Source: Ixodes scapularis | Lineage: Eukaryota; Arthropoda; Arachnida; Ixodida; Ixodidae | Assembly: GCF_016920785.2 (NCBI RefSeq) | Contig: NW_024609835.1 | Span: forward strand, 23,155,108-23,219,107 | Length of the DNA: 64,000 nt | Direction: 5' to 3' | Shown: positions 10,033 through 21,484 of the stretch, one piece after another | Position numbering within the stretch: position 1 is the stretch's first letter | Layout: every line of letters begins with the position of its first letter | The notes under the pieces: model-generated | The model's input: the letters and a program-made list of their open reading frames with translations, nothing else | Told to the model about the DNA's origin: nothing | Databases searched by the model: none | Translations under genes and position numbers: made by a program

Positions 10033-11568
10033 GTCTGTCTATGCTGGAAAAAGCGATGGAGAAACTGCATTGTGACGTCGCCGGGGGGAGGAGCCTAATC
10101 TCCATCGCCAACAAACTACATCGGAAGGGAACTGCACTGTGACGTGTCCGGTGACGTTGCCGAACAGTGGCGATTGAGTTGAAACTACATCGTTCTTTTT
10201 TTCCCTACAGGGAATTTCGGAGAATCGCCGAGTAGGCTAGCGCACACCAGCTCGGAGCACGTGGAGCGGAAGCTCGCGCTGCAGAACCCAGGGATCGTGG
10301 GTTCAATCCCCGCTCCTGCCCGTTTCGATCTGCTGGATGAGCATCGTACCGGCGTGCGGTCGTGTACTGCGTGATGCACGTTAAAGACCCCGGGCTAGCA
10401 GTCGTACTCCACTGGCTAAATTGCTTATCTACAGGTGGTAACAATGTCGCCATGTTCAGGCAGACTATCCTCGTGCTGTATAAACAACTAACGACAAATT
10501 TGACTGCGTTAGTGCAACTTCTCTCGTGCTGCACGAGAAAGAAAACAATTTTCCTTCGGGGGTTAAATTTTCGGTGAAGTAGGAAGCAAAAAAGAAGAAA
10601 AGAGAATATTTCCCTCAAGTTGGGCTCGTAGTAGAAGAGGGGGAAGATGAAAATCAGTTGTTAGTTCCTCGGTGTGTATGGTCTTTTCTTTATGTGCATG
10701 TTTATTCTAGTTCAGCTGGCCTGACCTGAAGTAGTTGCTTTAAAATAAAGCATATCTCGCTCTCTCTCTACCTGAAGTATGAACGAACTAGCTCAACTTA
10801 AGCCTGTTACCGTTGCTTGCTTGGCTTTTCGCTCAGCCAAATCGCTTATATGGGGTGCACTCAAATGAAAACACAATCGTGTTAATTCGGGTAAGAGTAT
10901 TTAGAATATTTATCGGTCACGCCGCTGAACTTGCATCGCTCGAAGAACTTCCTTTTTGTGAGCACCTTCTCTGCTTGAGTTTATTGGAAACAGAGCCACT
11001 TCGATCCGAGGCAATCGATGATAGCGTTGGTGACATCACCAAGTACGCGACTCACAGAGCACTGGAGAACACCAATGTTTTCGACGCTCCCGACGGCGTA
11101 GAAGTGTAGAGCTGCGAGGACTTGTTGTTCGACCGTCACCACACGGGGCCCTTCAAGACAACGTTGGAGCTTTCCGCGAAGTTGTCACACAACCAGCGAG
11201 TCACCCCTTTGGTCAGTTAGTATTCGCCCACAAACCTCGCATCGCTCGTCTCGAAAGCATCCCGGTGATCTCTAAAAACTCGATCCGCTGGCCAACCCAA
11301 CAGTAGAGATGCATATTTTAGGGTCGCCATCTTTTACGATGCAGATTGATCTCTGGCTTCGCCTCGACAACTCAGTTAACTGCATCGTCAAAGTGCATCG
11401 TGACGTCATTTTAACGACACCGCTAACTGCATCATTTTGCGAGCATAGCTCAAACTGCATAGGGAAAAACTACATTTCAACGTCATGCCACGTGACCCGA
11501 GAGAAAAGCCAATCAGTGCCCGATGCAGTTTTTTACATCATGTAGTTGGCGTTCCAGCATAGACAGAC
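10033..11568. mobile_element. TIR DNA element carrying an inserted SINE
   Basis: GTCTGTCTATGCTGGAA at 10033-10049 is exactly repeated in inverse orientation at 11552-11568. Near both ends the sub-terminal motifs AACTGCATCGTGACGTC and AACTACATCG recur in variant form. Without the SINE at 10222-10501 the element would be about 1.25 kb. The only notable internal frame, at 10813-11109 (+), is unrecognised. It appears to be a non-autonomous DNA transposon. The SINE inside it must be the later arrival. Confidence 0.7.
10222..10501 (+). mobile_element. tRNA-derived SINE, copy 1
   Basis: It has a tRNA-like head with box A remnant GCCGAGTAGGCTAG and box B GGGTTCAATCC (10299-10309). The body contains GCACGTTAAAGACCCC and ends near ACGACAAATTT. 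It is colinear with 18736-19029 at high identity. Box A is altered compared with copy 2. Tick SINEs such as Ruka have this general architecture; assignment to that family is not shown. Confidence 0.85.
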
Positions 11569-11874
11569 TGTAACCAATTTTGGCGGCAACGCGCTACAAG
11601 CAACGGCGTTGCCAGTAACGCATTACTTTTTCCAGAAACCTAGCTTGACGTACTCGTTACATTTGCGCAACAGTAACAGGTGTCGTTTGCACTTCGCTAT
11701 CTCTGAGTAATTTATTGGGAGAGTACGGCACCCCAAAGGTGACGCGCTGTTTCGACGTCTCCTGAGCGACTTGCTCTCAACTGCGCATGCGCTGCGTTGA
11801 CGTAGACGCTTGCAGACGATCGACGATTTCGTCGCCTCCCCGTAGCTTGTATTGCAAACGTGACACCTGTTACT

Positions 11875-12835
11875 ACAGCTTGGAACATTTCTTAGTCACG
11901 CAGGTGAAAATAGTGGTCAGTTACGGTGTTTTCCTATCAAGTTCGTGACATTAAGCACAGTGCTAGAACAGCTTCATACGTGCATTTATGTGCACTGTAG
12001 CACACTATTAGCGTAAACGCGGCGTCGGCGCTTTTCAGCATGGGGAATATACGTGCCAAACGAACGAAGGACATTTTGAAAACCAAGAGCGATGGCAAGA
12101 ACTAAGAAGTAACAGTGGGTCCGTAATTCCCTGTGCATGTAGACGATCAAAATAAATTGAAGGCAATGTAATACTGCTCGATTTGCTATAAATAAGCACT
12201 GCTTTATTCCTCCTGCTCGTGAATATGTGCGAAGGTATTTGTTCTGCGTACAAAACATCACCCGCACACTCGAAATCTTTGAAAATAGGTAGACGCTACA
12301 GAACAAGCGCGCGATAAAAAATGTCCGGCATAGAAAATAATAAAAAGAAACCCCTTTCATAGCCCACGTACTCTATACTTTTCGTTTTGAATGATTTAAC
12401 CTCTCGTAAAAATGCAGGACGGGATCATTTTTATATGGTGACAGTACGGGCATATTAGTAGCATATAAGCGCAACCGGAGTGCCTGTGAACTTTGAACAC
12501 ACTCTAGATTTCTTTCTATTGTAATTTTGCTTAGAATCGTCGCTCGTTTTTAAGCACCTGCTATGGAACACAGGTTTAGGCCATAAATATAGCGAAGAAC
12601 AGCGTTCACTGGCAAAGAAAAATGGTGTAACTAAAGCAGTTACACAATTACAATGATAATAAGGGTACGTACTATTCGGTACGACCGAAATAAGCGATCC
12701 ATGTTATTTTCCGGAGAAGAGACAAAAGGCACGCGCGTTTTCCTATAGGAATGCACAGGAGCACCGCAAAAGTAGACTGGTTGCTGTACGCTTCAATTGA
12801 CCAACCTCACCAGCCAGTTTGACTACGCCACCGCT
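11875..12835 (+). mobile_element. dispersed TIR-element copy A (no detectable TIRs)
   Basis: This segment matches the reverse complement of 21550-22470 in order. Shared stretches include the part near 12030-12055 (TTTTCAGCATGGGGAATATA), the part near 12460-12560 and the part near 12700-12800. Copy B at 21485-22640 retains inverted ends; this copy has lost most of them. The chance minus frames at 11986-12360 are not genes. Confidence 0.8.
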
Positions 12836-14299
12836 GTCGCAATGAATCAAGGGAACTTTAGTCTTTCTACACGTGGGACATCCTCGCTGGAGCTCTGCGC
12901 GTGCAAAGCACGAGACGTGACAGGGACAAAGTCAATGGGATCATCGTCGCTGCTCCCCGCTTGCCGAGACAGCCCCGGACGGAAGTTGTAAAGGGCAACG
13001 GATGGTCAATAAGTGCTCCCGTGCAAATTCCGATGATTAATTCTGAAAACGAAGGTGGGTTAAATGTTGCTTCATTTTGGATATAACAAATGTAAGTAAA
13101 CCATGTGCATTATGGAGAGTTAACCGCAGTTTTAGTGCGTGAGCGTAACGACTCAGCTCCATCGCTTTCGTCCGGCAGCTTGGCACGGTTGCTTTTGTAG
13201 CCGGCCTGATTTTTTTAAATTTCGCGATTGACGGGGTTCTTTTATTAAAGTTTGTTTTTATAGTGTGTGAGAGCAAAAACGTATGGGTCGACGTGCAATC
13301 ACTACTGCGTCTTGAGTTCGCTCGATACCAAGCACAGCATAAATAACAGCGACTTGAAACTATGCTGTCTGACGTCAGATAAAGTGCAATAAATTCAGGG
13401 ATTGAGTCCTCGTTATATGTGAACAAGTGTAAAAGTATTGCACATGAGTTCAATACTTGACCGACTGCCGTGCGTAGTGTACATGATTCGGAGCTTTTGT
13501 AGAGTAATTCGTTTTTGCAGTGGTGTGTAGCAACCTAATCTGGCTCCACCCCGTTTGTAATATGCGCGTAAACAAAATAAAGAACATTTTAATCTTGTTC
13601 ACGAAACTGATATGATCCTAGCCCGCTTGTCGTGGTTAGTGTGTTCGTTCTTTCCGAAAGCTTTTGTCGTTTACCCAAGGAGGACAATGATCAACGTTCG
13701 TTCGCTGGTCTGGTGAAATGTCTCCGACCGCTTGTCGTCTTCTTTACTGTATTGCTTGTTGGGGATCAACGCTCACGCACATAAAACAAATCGTGACATA
13801 ATACAGATCCCGTTAAAAGCGGTGCCTGTTTTAGTACCAATGATACGTACAGTGCTGAATAACCGCCGTAAACAAGTAGCCGCCACGCTTAATTTTAATG
13901 CTTACGTTGAGCGACCCATCAGCGGTGGGTGTCCTCAAATGTGCTGGATGCCCGTGCGTCCTAAAACAAAAATATATTGCCAGTCGCATCACACTTTGTG
14001 TCGGAAGACTGGTCTCGCTGAACCGCTGTACCTACGATGAAACAATGCCCCTTTCGACCGCGCCGGTACGGTGTTTTCCACTGTTCCGTGGTGTGACTTG
14101 CGGCTATAAAGTGTTTTCAAAAATTGCCCTTGCAACCTTAAAAAAAAAAAGAAAAAAAAGTACGGAATAATAAAATCATGAAGTTGATCGCACATTATGT
14201 TGTGCCTCAAGCGGGGCACGGATTCCCCTCTTGACCGCCATATTTGATTTCCGCAGCGCCCCCTATATTCTTTGGAACTGTACTGGAACTTGCGAGTAG
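12836..14299. other. stretch without a supported gene
   Basis: Several frames of about 60-140 codons are open on both strands (for example 13037-13453 minus), but none shows a domain, a start context or a splice pattern I can support. A purine-rich low-complexity run lies at 14141-14160. Confidence 0.3.
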
Positions 14300-14770
14300 A
14301 CCTTTTGCTGAATTACCTAAGCACCAAGGAGCATGCTACGAGTGTAGTTACACGTGCTGCACGTGATGACGTCCGCAGCAGTAACTGTTCTATATTCCGT
14401 TCACCCCTAAGCTGAGACTAGAAGCTCCGCCTTCAGCGCGAGCTCGTTGGCTTTCGCAGTGCTTTGGCTGCGCGTGCCTGCACGTTCACATTTGTGTGAG
14501 CAAGGGTGGTAAGCTGGCGCTGAAGGCGGGGCTAGTCTGTGAACGGAGTATAAAGTAAAAGCCTAAAATAAATGACATCTTGCACGCGCGTTCGTCAACG
14601 CATTATGTTGGTTATTTACTTCGAATCTTTCATACAGAGAAGGCGAGCGCGTGCGGCGCATGTACCTACATTCCCGGCATTCTCGTCGATGCATGAGTAA
14701 TTTAGCAATAAGTCTACTGCGTCGCGTGCGAACGCGCCGTCTGCTTCTTCACTTTCCGATGTGACCGCCG
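14300..14770 (+). repeat. dispersed repeat, copy 1, containing a MITE
   Basis: The parts flanking the inserted MITE (14300-14390 and 14555-14770) match 60640-60870 in order. Examples are CTAAGCACCAAGGAGCATGC near 14318, CAGCAGTAAC near 14378, and GTACCTACATTCCCGGCATT near 14660. The unit is unrecognised. It is probably an old transposon fragment. Confidence 0.65.
14388..14555. mobile_element. small MITE (about 165 bp) with inverted ends
   Basis: The left end CTATATTCCGTTCACC pairs with the right end GAACGGAGTATAAAG. An inner pair CCGCCTTCAGCGC / GCGCTGAAGGCGG strengthens the hairpin. The paralogous repeat at 60640-60870 is continuous where this segment sits, so it acts as an empty site. Exact ends and target duplication are uncertain. 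Confidence 0.7.
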
Positions 14771-15488
14771 CGTCCTTGTCTTCCCGCGGCCCTGTTCGTC
14801 GATCTCACGCCGTAGTAAAGGTTTCGCACCTTGACATTTGAAAACCTACCCGCGTCCAGCGTTTGCTCCGCTTCTGTTCTCACGTAATTCGACCGGCAGG
14901 TCTGGCTCCAAGCTCGAATTCAGTTCTGTCATCGAAATAGGAGAAGCAACGACGGTAGCTTAACTGCAATGTTTCTCGTGCAAAATGCTGCTAAATGCTT
15001 CTGTGTTTGATGACGGTTCGCTGACCCCATCTGAGCGACATTCATCATCGTCAGGGATTGATACAATGTACGCGTGAAATCATGTTCACTCCTCACTTTA
15101 TCATGTAACTCTTTCCTCGATGGCGGATCGAGTTGGTCTACTGACAACGAGAGGATCGCGGCTGTTTGCGCCAGTGCATGGAAGGAATCGGTATTTTAAA
15201 TTTCCATCTCTCGCGTAAAAGCAAATAAATAAATGAATCTAGCGCCGACTGTGGCCCCGGACGTATTTGAGCAGAGAAAACTGTTGACGCAATGCTCGCT
15301 GTCAGACAGCTGCTTCACACACAATCTGCACACAAATAAGTTGGTGGCCTGGATGGTTGAACATTATAAAAATATCACAGCGAAAAACAGAAAAACAAGA
15401 GAGGATAGGACAAGCGCTACTTTTAATTGATGTTTTAATCAAAAGTTAAAAATGCTTATTTTCGTCCTTTTCCTCCTTTATCTTTTCA

Positions 15489-18394
15489 TTGAAACGTCAG
15501 TTGAAAGGAGCGCTTGTCCTGTCCTTGGGGGATCGGTGGCCGTCATTAATAATTAAGCAAAACCTAATAGACATTGGTGATGTCAAATATAAAGATCTAC
15601 ATTACACACACTTTCAAAACTCATCACAAGCTCGCCTTGACAGGATTTATGTGAGCGGTGAATTGTTCGCTCAAATCAGTGACTATAATGTGAAACCAAT
15701 ATTCTTCTCTGACCACTGCCTGGTATCAATTTGCATCGGTGAAAAAATGCGTTTATCCTTTCGCCCCGAATGGGGCTTGTGGAAATTTAATGTAACTCTC
15801 CTTTCGGAAAAGGGGTTCACTGAACGCATTCCTTGTCTGCTGTCAGACGTCTTGCGCCTCCCTACACTTACCGTTTTTGCAAAGTGGGATATGTTTAAAC
15901 AGAACGTCAAGAATTGGGCCATTGAATATTCAAGTATCCTGGCGTTTGAGCGGAAAAATGACCGAAGAAAATCATTCAACAACCTGGCAACATTTTACGA
16001 ACTTGAATCGTTTAGTCCTCGGACATACACAGAGTAAATTACATAACCAAAGCACAGTTACAACGATATGATGCAGACAAGTATAGAAGAGCAGTTGTTC
16101 GTTCACGAACGGAACGGTTTACGCTCAATGATCCCCTAACACGTCGATCGCTAAATGATGAGAGAAGATACGCCCTGTCAAAACAAATTCTAGCAATTGA
16201 TAATGAAGGTACCACTGTGTACAATGCACCTGAGATTCTAAAAGTCTTTCAAGACCACTACACGAACCTTTTTGGCAAGATTGGGATACAAAAGTTGTGA
16301 AAGAATTACTGTCCAACTTACCAGTCCTTTCAGAAGAAGGAAAAGCTTTGATTGATGGAGCGTTAACCATTGAAGAAGTCTGGTATGCTATAAACTCACT
16401 TCCCATGAATAAGACACCTGGTCCCGTCGGACTCAGCGCAGAATTCTATAAAATATTTACTGACCTATTAGCTACTGTGCTGCTTGATGTCTTTCACGTA
16501 GGATACCAAGAAAAAAAAAGCTTCCACCCACTTTTTATTAAGGTCATACGGTCTTAATACCTAGAAGTACAGATGAAGAAGTTCTGAAAAAGACTAAAAG
16601 CTACAGTCCAGTATCCTTGTGTAATGTAGACTACAAGATTTTTGCAAAATACTCACAGAAAGACTTCACGTGGTAACTCATTTTCTAATTGGAGAACACC
16701 AGACGTGCGGAATCCGAGAAATAACACTTCAAACCAACGTACACGTCGCCAAATCAGTTCTGGAGTGTGCGACGGATAGTAACAATCAAGTTGCATTGGT
16801 ACAAGTTGATCTTTCAAAAACCTTTGATAGGGTCAGTCACTCTTTTTTGTTCCAAATGCTTTCCCATGTCAATATTGGAGACACTGTCCTTTCAGGCGTT
16901 CAGTTATGTTACAGAAATTGCTCTACCAAAATCATTGTTAATAACACTCTTTCAGCCCCAATCGCTGTAAAATCTTCAGTGAGGCAAGGATGTCCTCTAT
17001 CTCCTCTTCTGTTTGCTTTATATCTCGATCCATTGTGCCTTAGTATAATTAGAAACCTTAATGCTCGAGGGTACATCATCAATTCCACTGAGGTAAAGTT
17101 GTTCGCTTATGCCGATTACGTCGCATTTATTTGCTCCGACAAGGAAAGTGTAGAAGAAGCACTCCGGGTAACGCATAACTTTTGTGCGTTGACAGGCGCA
17201 TCTGTTGATAACGACAAATATAATGGATTTTGGTTGGGCATGTGGGGAACAACGCCATCCAAACTTGCAGGAATCTAGTGGAATCAACCATAAATCAAAT
17301 ATCTTGGCGCACCACTCGATCAAACTAGGAATAGTGGGCCATACTGGATGTCAGTTGCAACAACTATCAAACGGAAAATTGACGCCTGGCGAGTACAAGA
17401 TCTTTCCATCTTCTCCAAGGCCGCAGTCTGCAATATTTTTCTCGCATCGAAACTTGTGTACGTCCTGCAAGTATACACTGTTCCCGCCCACGAATACAAG
17501 CATTCCATCGTTTGTTTGCCACCTTCATTTGGAGTTCCTCTTGGAACGGATGAGGCGGGATAACTTGTTCCTACCTTTGGAGTCTGGAGGATTGGGCCTT
17601 GCTCATCTGTTTGTACGCCAACTGGTTTCTAGGCTGTTTTTCTTTAGGAGTATGACACACCCATTCCTACTCTCACTTGTCCAAACGAAGCTGGCATCAC
17701 ATTTGACATTTATCATAATTACAAGTACGAACGTAAATCAGTACAGGCTTACTGGTTTTTGGAAAGAGGTTGTCGACGCATTGTTCTTTCTGAAAGCTCG
17801 GTTTTCGTTGAAATATTTATTTACTGTTTCAGGAAAATGTTTGTCTCATGCGTTGGTTGAAGAATGTTTTCCTCTTCCAATTGATATGTCAATATTTAGT
17901 GACATTCCAGGACAGGATATTTTGAAACGCGTTAGAAAGATGTGTGTACATCCCAGTGCAAAGACATTTCTCTTTAAATTGCATACCTCAACACCACCTG
18001 TCAAGTGGTGGCTTCAGGAAAAGGGATTTTTCATTACATGGTCCATAAATTGTGGACTATGTAACAAGCTTGAGACCATCGAACATTGTTTCATTTACTG
18101 CAATGACGCAGTCGTTTTTTTGGGGGGGATGTTCTTCAACGAACGCTGAAAAAGGATATTGATTTTACGGAACATAGCATACGATTTCTTCCTGTCGAAA
18201 CACACGAACTTGTGCCATACAATTTATTCATGCTTCTAGGCCTGCATAGCCTGTGGAAGTGCCGCATGATAGACAGAAATGCTGAACCACCAAGTACGAC
18301 AAGATCTATCTTTATTGAAGAAGTTGCCAAAGTAACAAGCGTATACGAGATACGAGGCACGCCCATCGGTACCAGAATGGTTCAGTCTCTTTGA
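15489..18394 (+). pseudogene. dead Tx1/L1-like LINE ORF2 (endonuclease end, reverse transcriptase, C-terminal zinc motif)
   Basis: Frame 15489-16037 has the endonuclease C-terminus, with RLDRIYVSGEL then FFSDHCLVSI. Frame 16297-16557 has NKTPGPVGLSAEFYK, the start of the RT domain. Frame 16670-17278 has DLSKTFDRVSH, SVRQGCPLSPLLFALY and FAYADYVAFI. Frame 17205-18149 holds the thumb and a final C..C..H..C motif (NCGLCNKLETIEHCFIYC). The tail reads on to 18394 in another frame. Thus there are at least five frameshifts or stops. The second Asp of the catalytic YADD is Tyr (17117-17119), so it could not polymerise even if the frame were whole. The 5' end is missing. Confidence 0.85.
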
Positions 18395-18719
18395 CGCAAG
18401 CCTAGGTCTACCACACTTTTAAACATACTTTAACTTGTCAGTTCATCATTTTCGAGTGAGTGGTATGATAAATTTGAGACCGTTTTAATACTCTAATTTG
18501 AAGCGCGAAGTTTGTTTTGTACTTCATGTCCGTCTGTGTAGTTTTGTACTTCGCGACTCGCATACCGTACATACATACAAGTAAGTAGCTTGAATGTGTC
18601 GTGCAACAAGGAGTAAGAACTGGGCATTGCGAGCCAATCGAATCGACATGAAGTAATAATATGAAGTGATTGCGTATTGATTTGTTTTTATTGTGTTTTT
18701 CCATGCATAAAAAAGGGGT

Positions 18720-18735
18720 GGGGGGGGGGGGGGGG
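18720..18735. repeat. 16-base G run
   Basis: A pure G tract lies immediately 5' of the SINE head at 18736. It is one of seven G or C runs of 13 bases or more in the window. Confidence 0.9.
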
Positions 18736-19029
18736 ATCGGTGGCCGAGTGGTCTAGCGCACACCAGTTCGGAGCACGTGGAGCGAAAGCTCGCGCTGCAC
18801 AACCAAGAGATCCTGGGCTCGATCCCCACCCCTGCCCGCTTCGATCTGGATAAGCATCGTACCGGCGTGCGATCGTTATCCCTACTGCGTGGTGCACGTT
18901 AAAGACCCCAGGCTAGCAGTCGTATTGCACTGGTTAAATGGCTTGTCTACAGTGGGTAACAATGTCCTATGTTCTGGCAGACTAAGCTCCTGCTGTATAA
19001 ACAAATAACGACTAATTTGTTTGTTTGTC
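18736..19029 (+). mobile_element. tRNA-derived SINE, copy 2
   Basis: The tRNA-like head has box A TGGCCGAGTGG (18741-18751) and box B GGGCTCGATCC (18815-18825), both good pol III promoter matches. The body matches copy 1 at 10222-10501. The tail ends in TTTG repeats (about 19016-19029), as expected for SINE 3' ends. It is better preserved than copy 1 at box A. Confidence 0.88.
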
Positions 19030-19956
19030 TTGTCCTTTCCATCCTTTTCCTTTTGTCTTTCACGCTCATTATTTGGTGGTGCACGCGAGATGGGTCTGCT
19101 GAAGCCACTTAAAGGATTAGAACGGCAGGGCGTGTCTTTCGAACGTCCGGACAAAAGCGCTTCGTGCCTTCTGCCGTGCCTTGGCTGCGCTCGCGCGTTC
19201 GAGGTGCACGAGCCGCCGAAGCATTGTCGAAGGCAGGAACCTCAGGCTGGACAACTGAACCCCCTTCCTGCCGTCCTCATCTTGTAAGTGACTATAGAGG
19301 AACCGGACATCTGTGCCACTGTCTTGTCGCACACTTGAGAATCTTGTTCCTCGTGTTACATTTCTTTACCAGCAATTCTATACGGTAAAAGTATTTCTAC
19401 ATTATAAGTGTTCTGTTGTTTCGACACTTAGTCGTTATTGATTATACAGCAATCTGTTAACCCTTCCATCTTCCAAAACTTTCAACTTCCCACCTGAAAC
19501 AGAGAATTATAAAAATAGAAAAACGGGCATCAACGGCACCATTCATGCATATATGTATTGTACGAATTGCGGCACGTTTCTTTTCGAGAATAGAGGATTA
19601 CCGACAAACACGTACGTCACACTTTATTGGTAAATGTAGTGATAACGCGTTATCTTTGTGTTGAGGTAATGTAAGCATGTTGTTTATATTTAAAAGTAGC
19701 GCGTATCCTATCTCGTTACTTTTGTTTTTGTGGCGCTTTAAATCCTGGATGCCCGAATACCGTTTTCTCTATCGGAGGAGCGAGCTATGCTTTTTTCACG
19801 ACTGCTACAATTTATGTTACATGACCCCTTTCGACCGAGTGCGTAGTCTGCTTACTGCGCCTATCGGGAAATAATGTCACAAGTACAACCCACGGTCTCT
19901 TCGGTCGTCTACGTCGGCGTCCGCCGTTTACCGGATCAATATAGGCGAAATTTGTG
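19030..19956. other. stretch without a supported gene
   Basis: A GC-rich segment at about 19080-19290 is open on both strands and ends in a donor-like CTTGTAAGTG (19283-19292). No partner exon or domain is seen, so I do not call an exon. The rest is AT-rich. Confidence 0.3.
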
Positions 19957-20023
19957 AGTGGTACGACTTGCAAGTGGTTTATCAAACAGGTATCACTTGG
20001 AAGTGGTACCCCTTTTTCAAGTG
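19957..20023. repeat. ACTTGCAAGTGGTACC minisatellite, left part
   Basis: Degenerate units of CACTTGCAAGTGGTACC occur (ACTTGCAAGTGG at 19967, CACTTGGAAGTGGTACC at 19994). The tract is split by the solo LTR and resumes at 20664. Confidence 0.75.
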
Positions 20024-20663
20024 TGTGGGCCTCTAGTTTACCCCAAAGTCCTCAATAAGGCAAATACGCATTCCGTAACCGGCCGGTTGCAAAATGTGGC
20101 TTTCGACTTACCATACTGATCGCTGTGAGGCAACACCTGCTCCGTAATCCGCTGCTCTGGCGGCTACGGCCGGGTCCGTCCGTTTACTGCCGTTAGGCTC
20201 CGGTAAACGGGAGACTACACCAAACACAGGGATACCGTACAACCTGTTTATTTGGCTTGCGCTACACGCTTTACCCGTAGGCGGCAGAGAAAAAAAGGAA
20301 AGAGGTTGACGCTACCGACAAGGGGGAGCAGTAAAACAACGATGAATGCTTTGTCGAGCGTAGCTCCCCCCAGCCAAGAGCACCGGCCATTGGTGGTGGC
20401 CGGCTTATATAGCCTGCGGGAAATGGACGCGCCAGGGGAGGTCGTTAGTAGGACAGCCCAAAAACATGTCGCGTCCACAATCACTCCCAAGCATCCGCCG
20501 GCGGCACATTCACCCCACTTGGGCAAGGGAAAGCCGTCACCTTCGGGGAATACGGCCTCGGTTCCTCGTATCCGGGTAGCTGCCACCATTGGTGACGACG
20601 ACTCCCACGGCCTGCATGAACATTTAGGCCTAGATAGGGATATAGAGAACCTTAGGGTTCCCA
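20024..20663 (-). mobile_element. solo LTR, 640 bp, with 6-bp target duplication
   Basis: The segment starts TGTGGGCC and ends GGTTCCCA (TG...CA on either strand). It is flanked on both sides by CAAGTG (20018-20023 and 20664-20669). Read on the minus strand it has a TATA box CTATATAAG (about 20402-20410) and, about 160 bp downstream, AATAAA (about 20246-20251), the order expected for U3-R-U5. No internal retroelement sequence or second LTR is present. Frames open on both strands (20248-20680) are fortuitous. The LTR family is not identified. Confidence 0.75.
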
Positions 20664-20775
20664 CAAGTGGTACCTGTTAAATCAACCACTTGCAAGCTGT
20701 ATTTGCAAGCGGCACCACTTGCCAGTGGTACCACTTGCAAGCTGTACCACCGTACCACTTGCAAGCTGTACCGAG
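20664..20775. repeat. ACTTGCAAGTGGTACC minisatellite, right part
   Basis: Five or more degenerate copies of CCACTTGCAAGCTGTACC in both half-site orientations run to about 20772. They continue the repeat at 19957-20023 beyond the LTR. Confidence 0.85.
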
Positions 20776-21484
20776 CAACGTTATACACAAAATTTAACAA
20801 AATTATTGACATCATATCCGCGTTTCAATCGGTGTCCTTAATGTTTTATTCCAATTTTATTCGGTAAAGATATACTAGTTTTATATCCCGACCAGGAATC
20901 TTAGACGTTTACACGCACTGCACTCGACTTATTGCCTATCTGCAGAAGGAACGTTAATCGCACTATCAGGCAACATCGCTTACAGGGACGTACGATAATA
21001 TGACTCTCACTAATACGTACATTGCGCGACACTATGAGCCCACGCTTGACATTTGCCATTTTTGCGAATTTGGTTACGACGGGGTATTGACTAACGCAAA
21101 ATTTTACTGCCAAGGTTGTGCTCTGGATGAACCCAATTCAGCCCGCCAGGAGTCTTGATCACTGTTTACAGAACTGCGAAAACCGATGATCGCTCGTTTG
21201 AGCAAGGGGTGTCATGCTGCACAAGTCCCATGATATCATACATAATACCTTAGTCTTGCCAGATTGCGATTCTAAAACTGTAGGCTACGCATCGTGCGCA
21301 GATTTGTGATCGTTTCTTGAAAAATGTAATGAATTACAATTTTAAATTACCGAGCCTCAAATGTAGTGGATCACCGTTACAAATTCCTTTCACGTTACTT
21401 TTTCCGTACACTTATCCAGAAAACAATAGAAACAATTTCGATATTTTTCAAAAATGTTCTGCAACGATACTTGTCCCTGCTCAT
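20776..21484. other. stretch without a supported gene
   Basis: A short plus-strand frame near 21015-21160 contains two CxxC pairs (DICHFCEF and FYCQGC) and could be the worn C-terminus of a retroelement protein. It is too short to name. Otherwise I see nothing. Confidence 0.25.

Noticed and set aside
20248..20680. Frames of 138 and 142 codons open on both strands
   Set aside because: They lie inside the solo LTR. Both-strand openness and the LTR signals explain them better than a gene.
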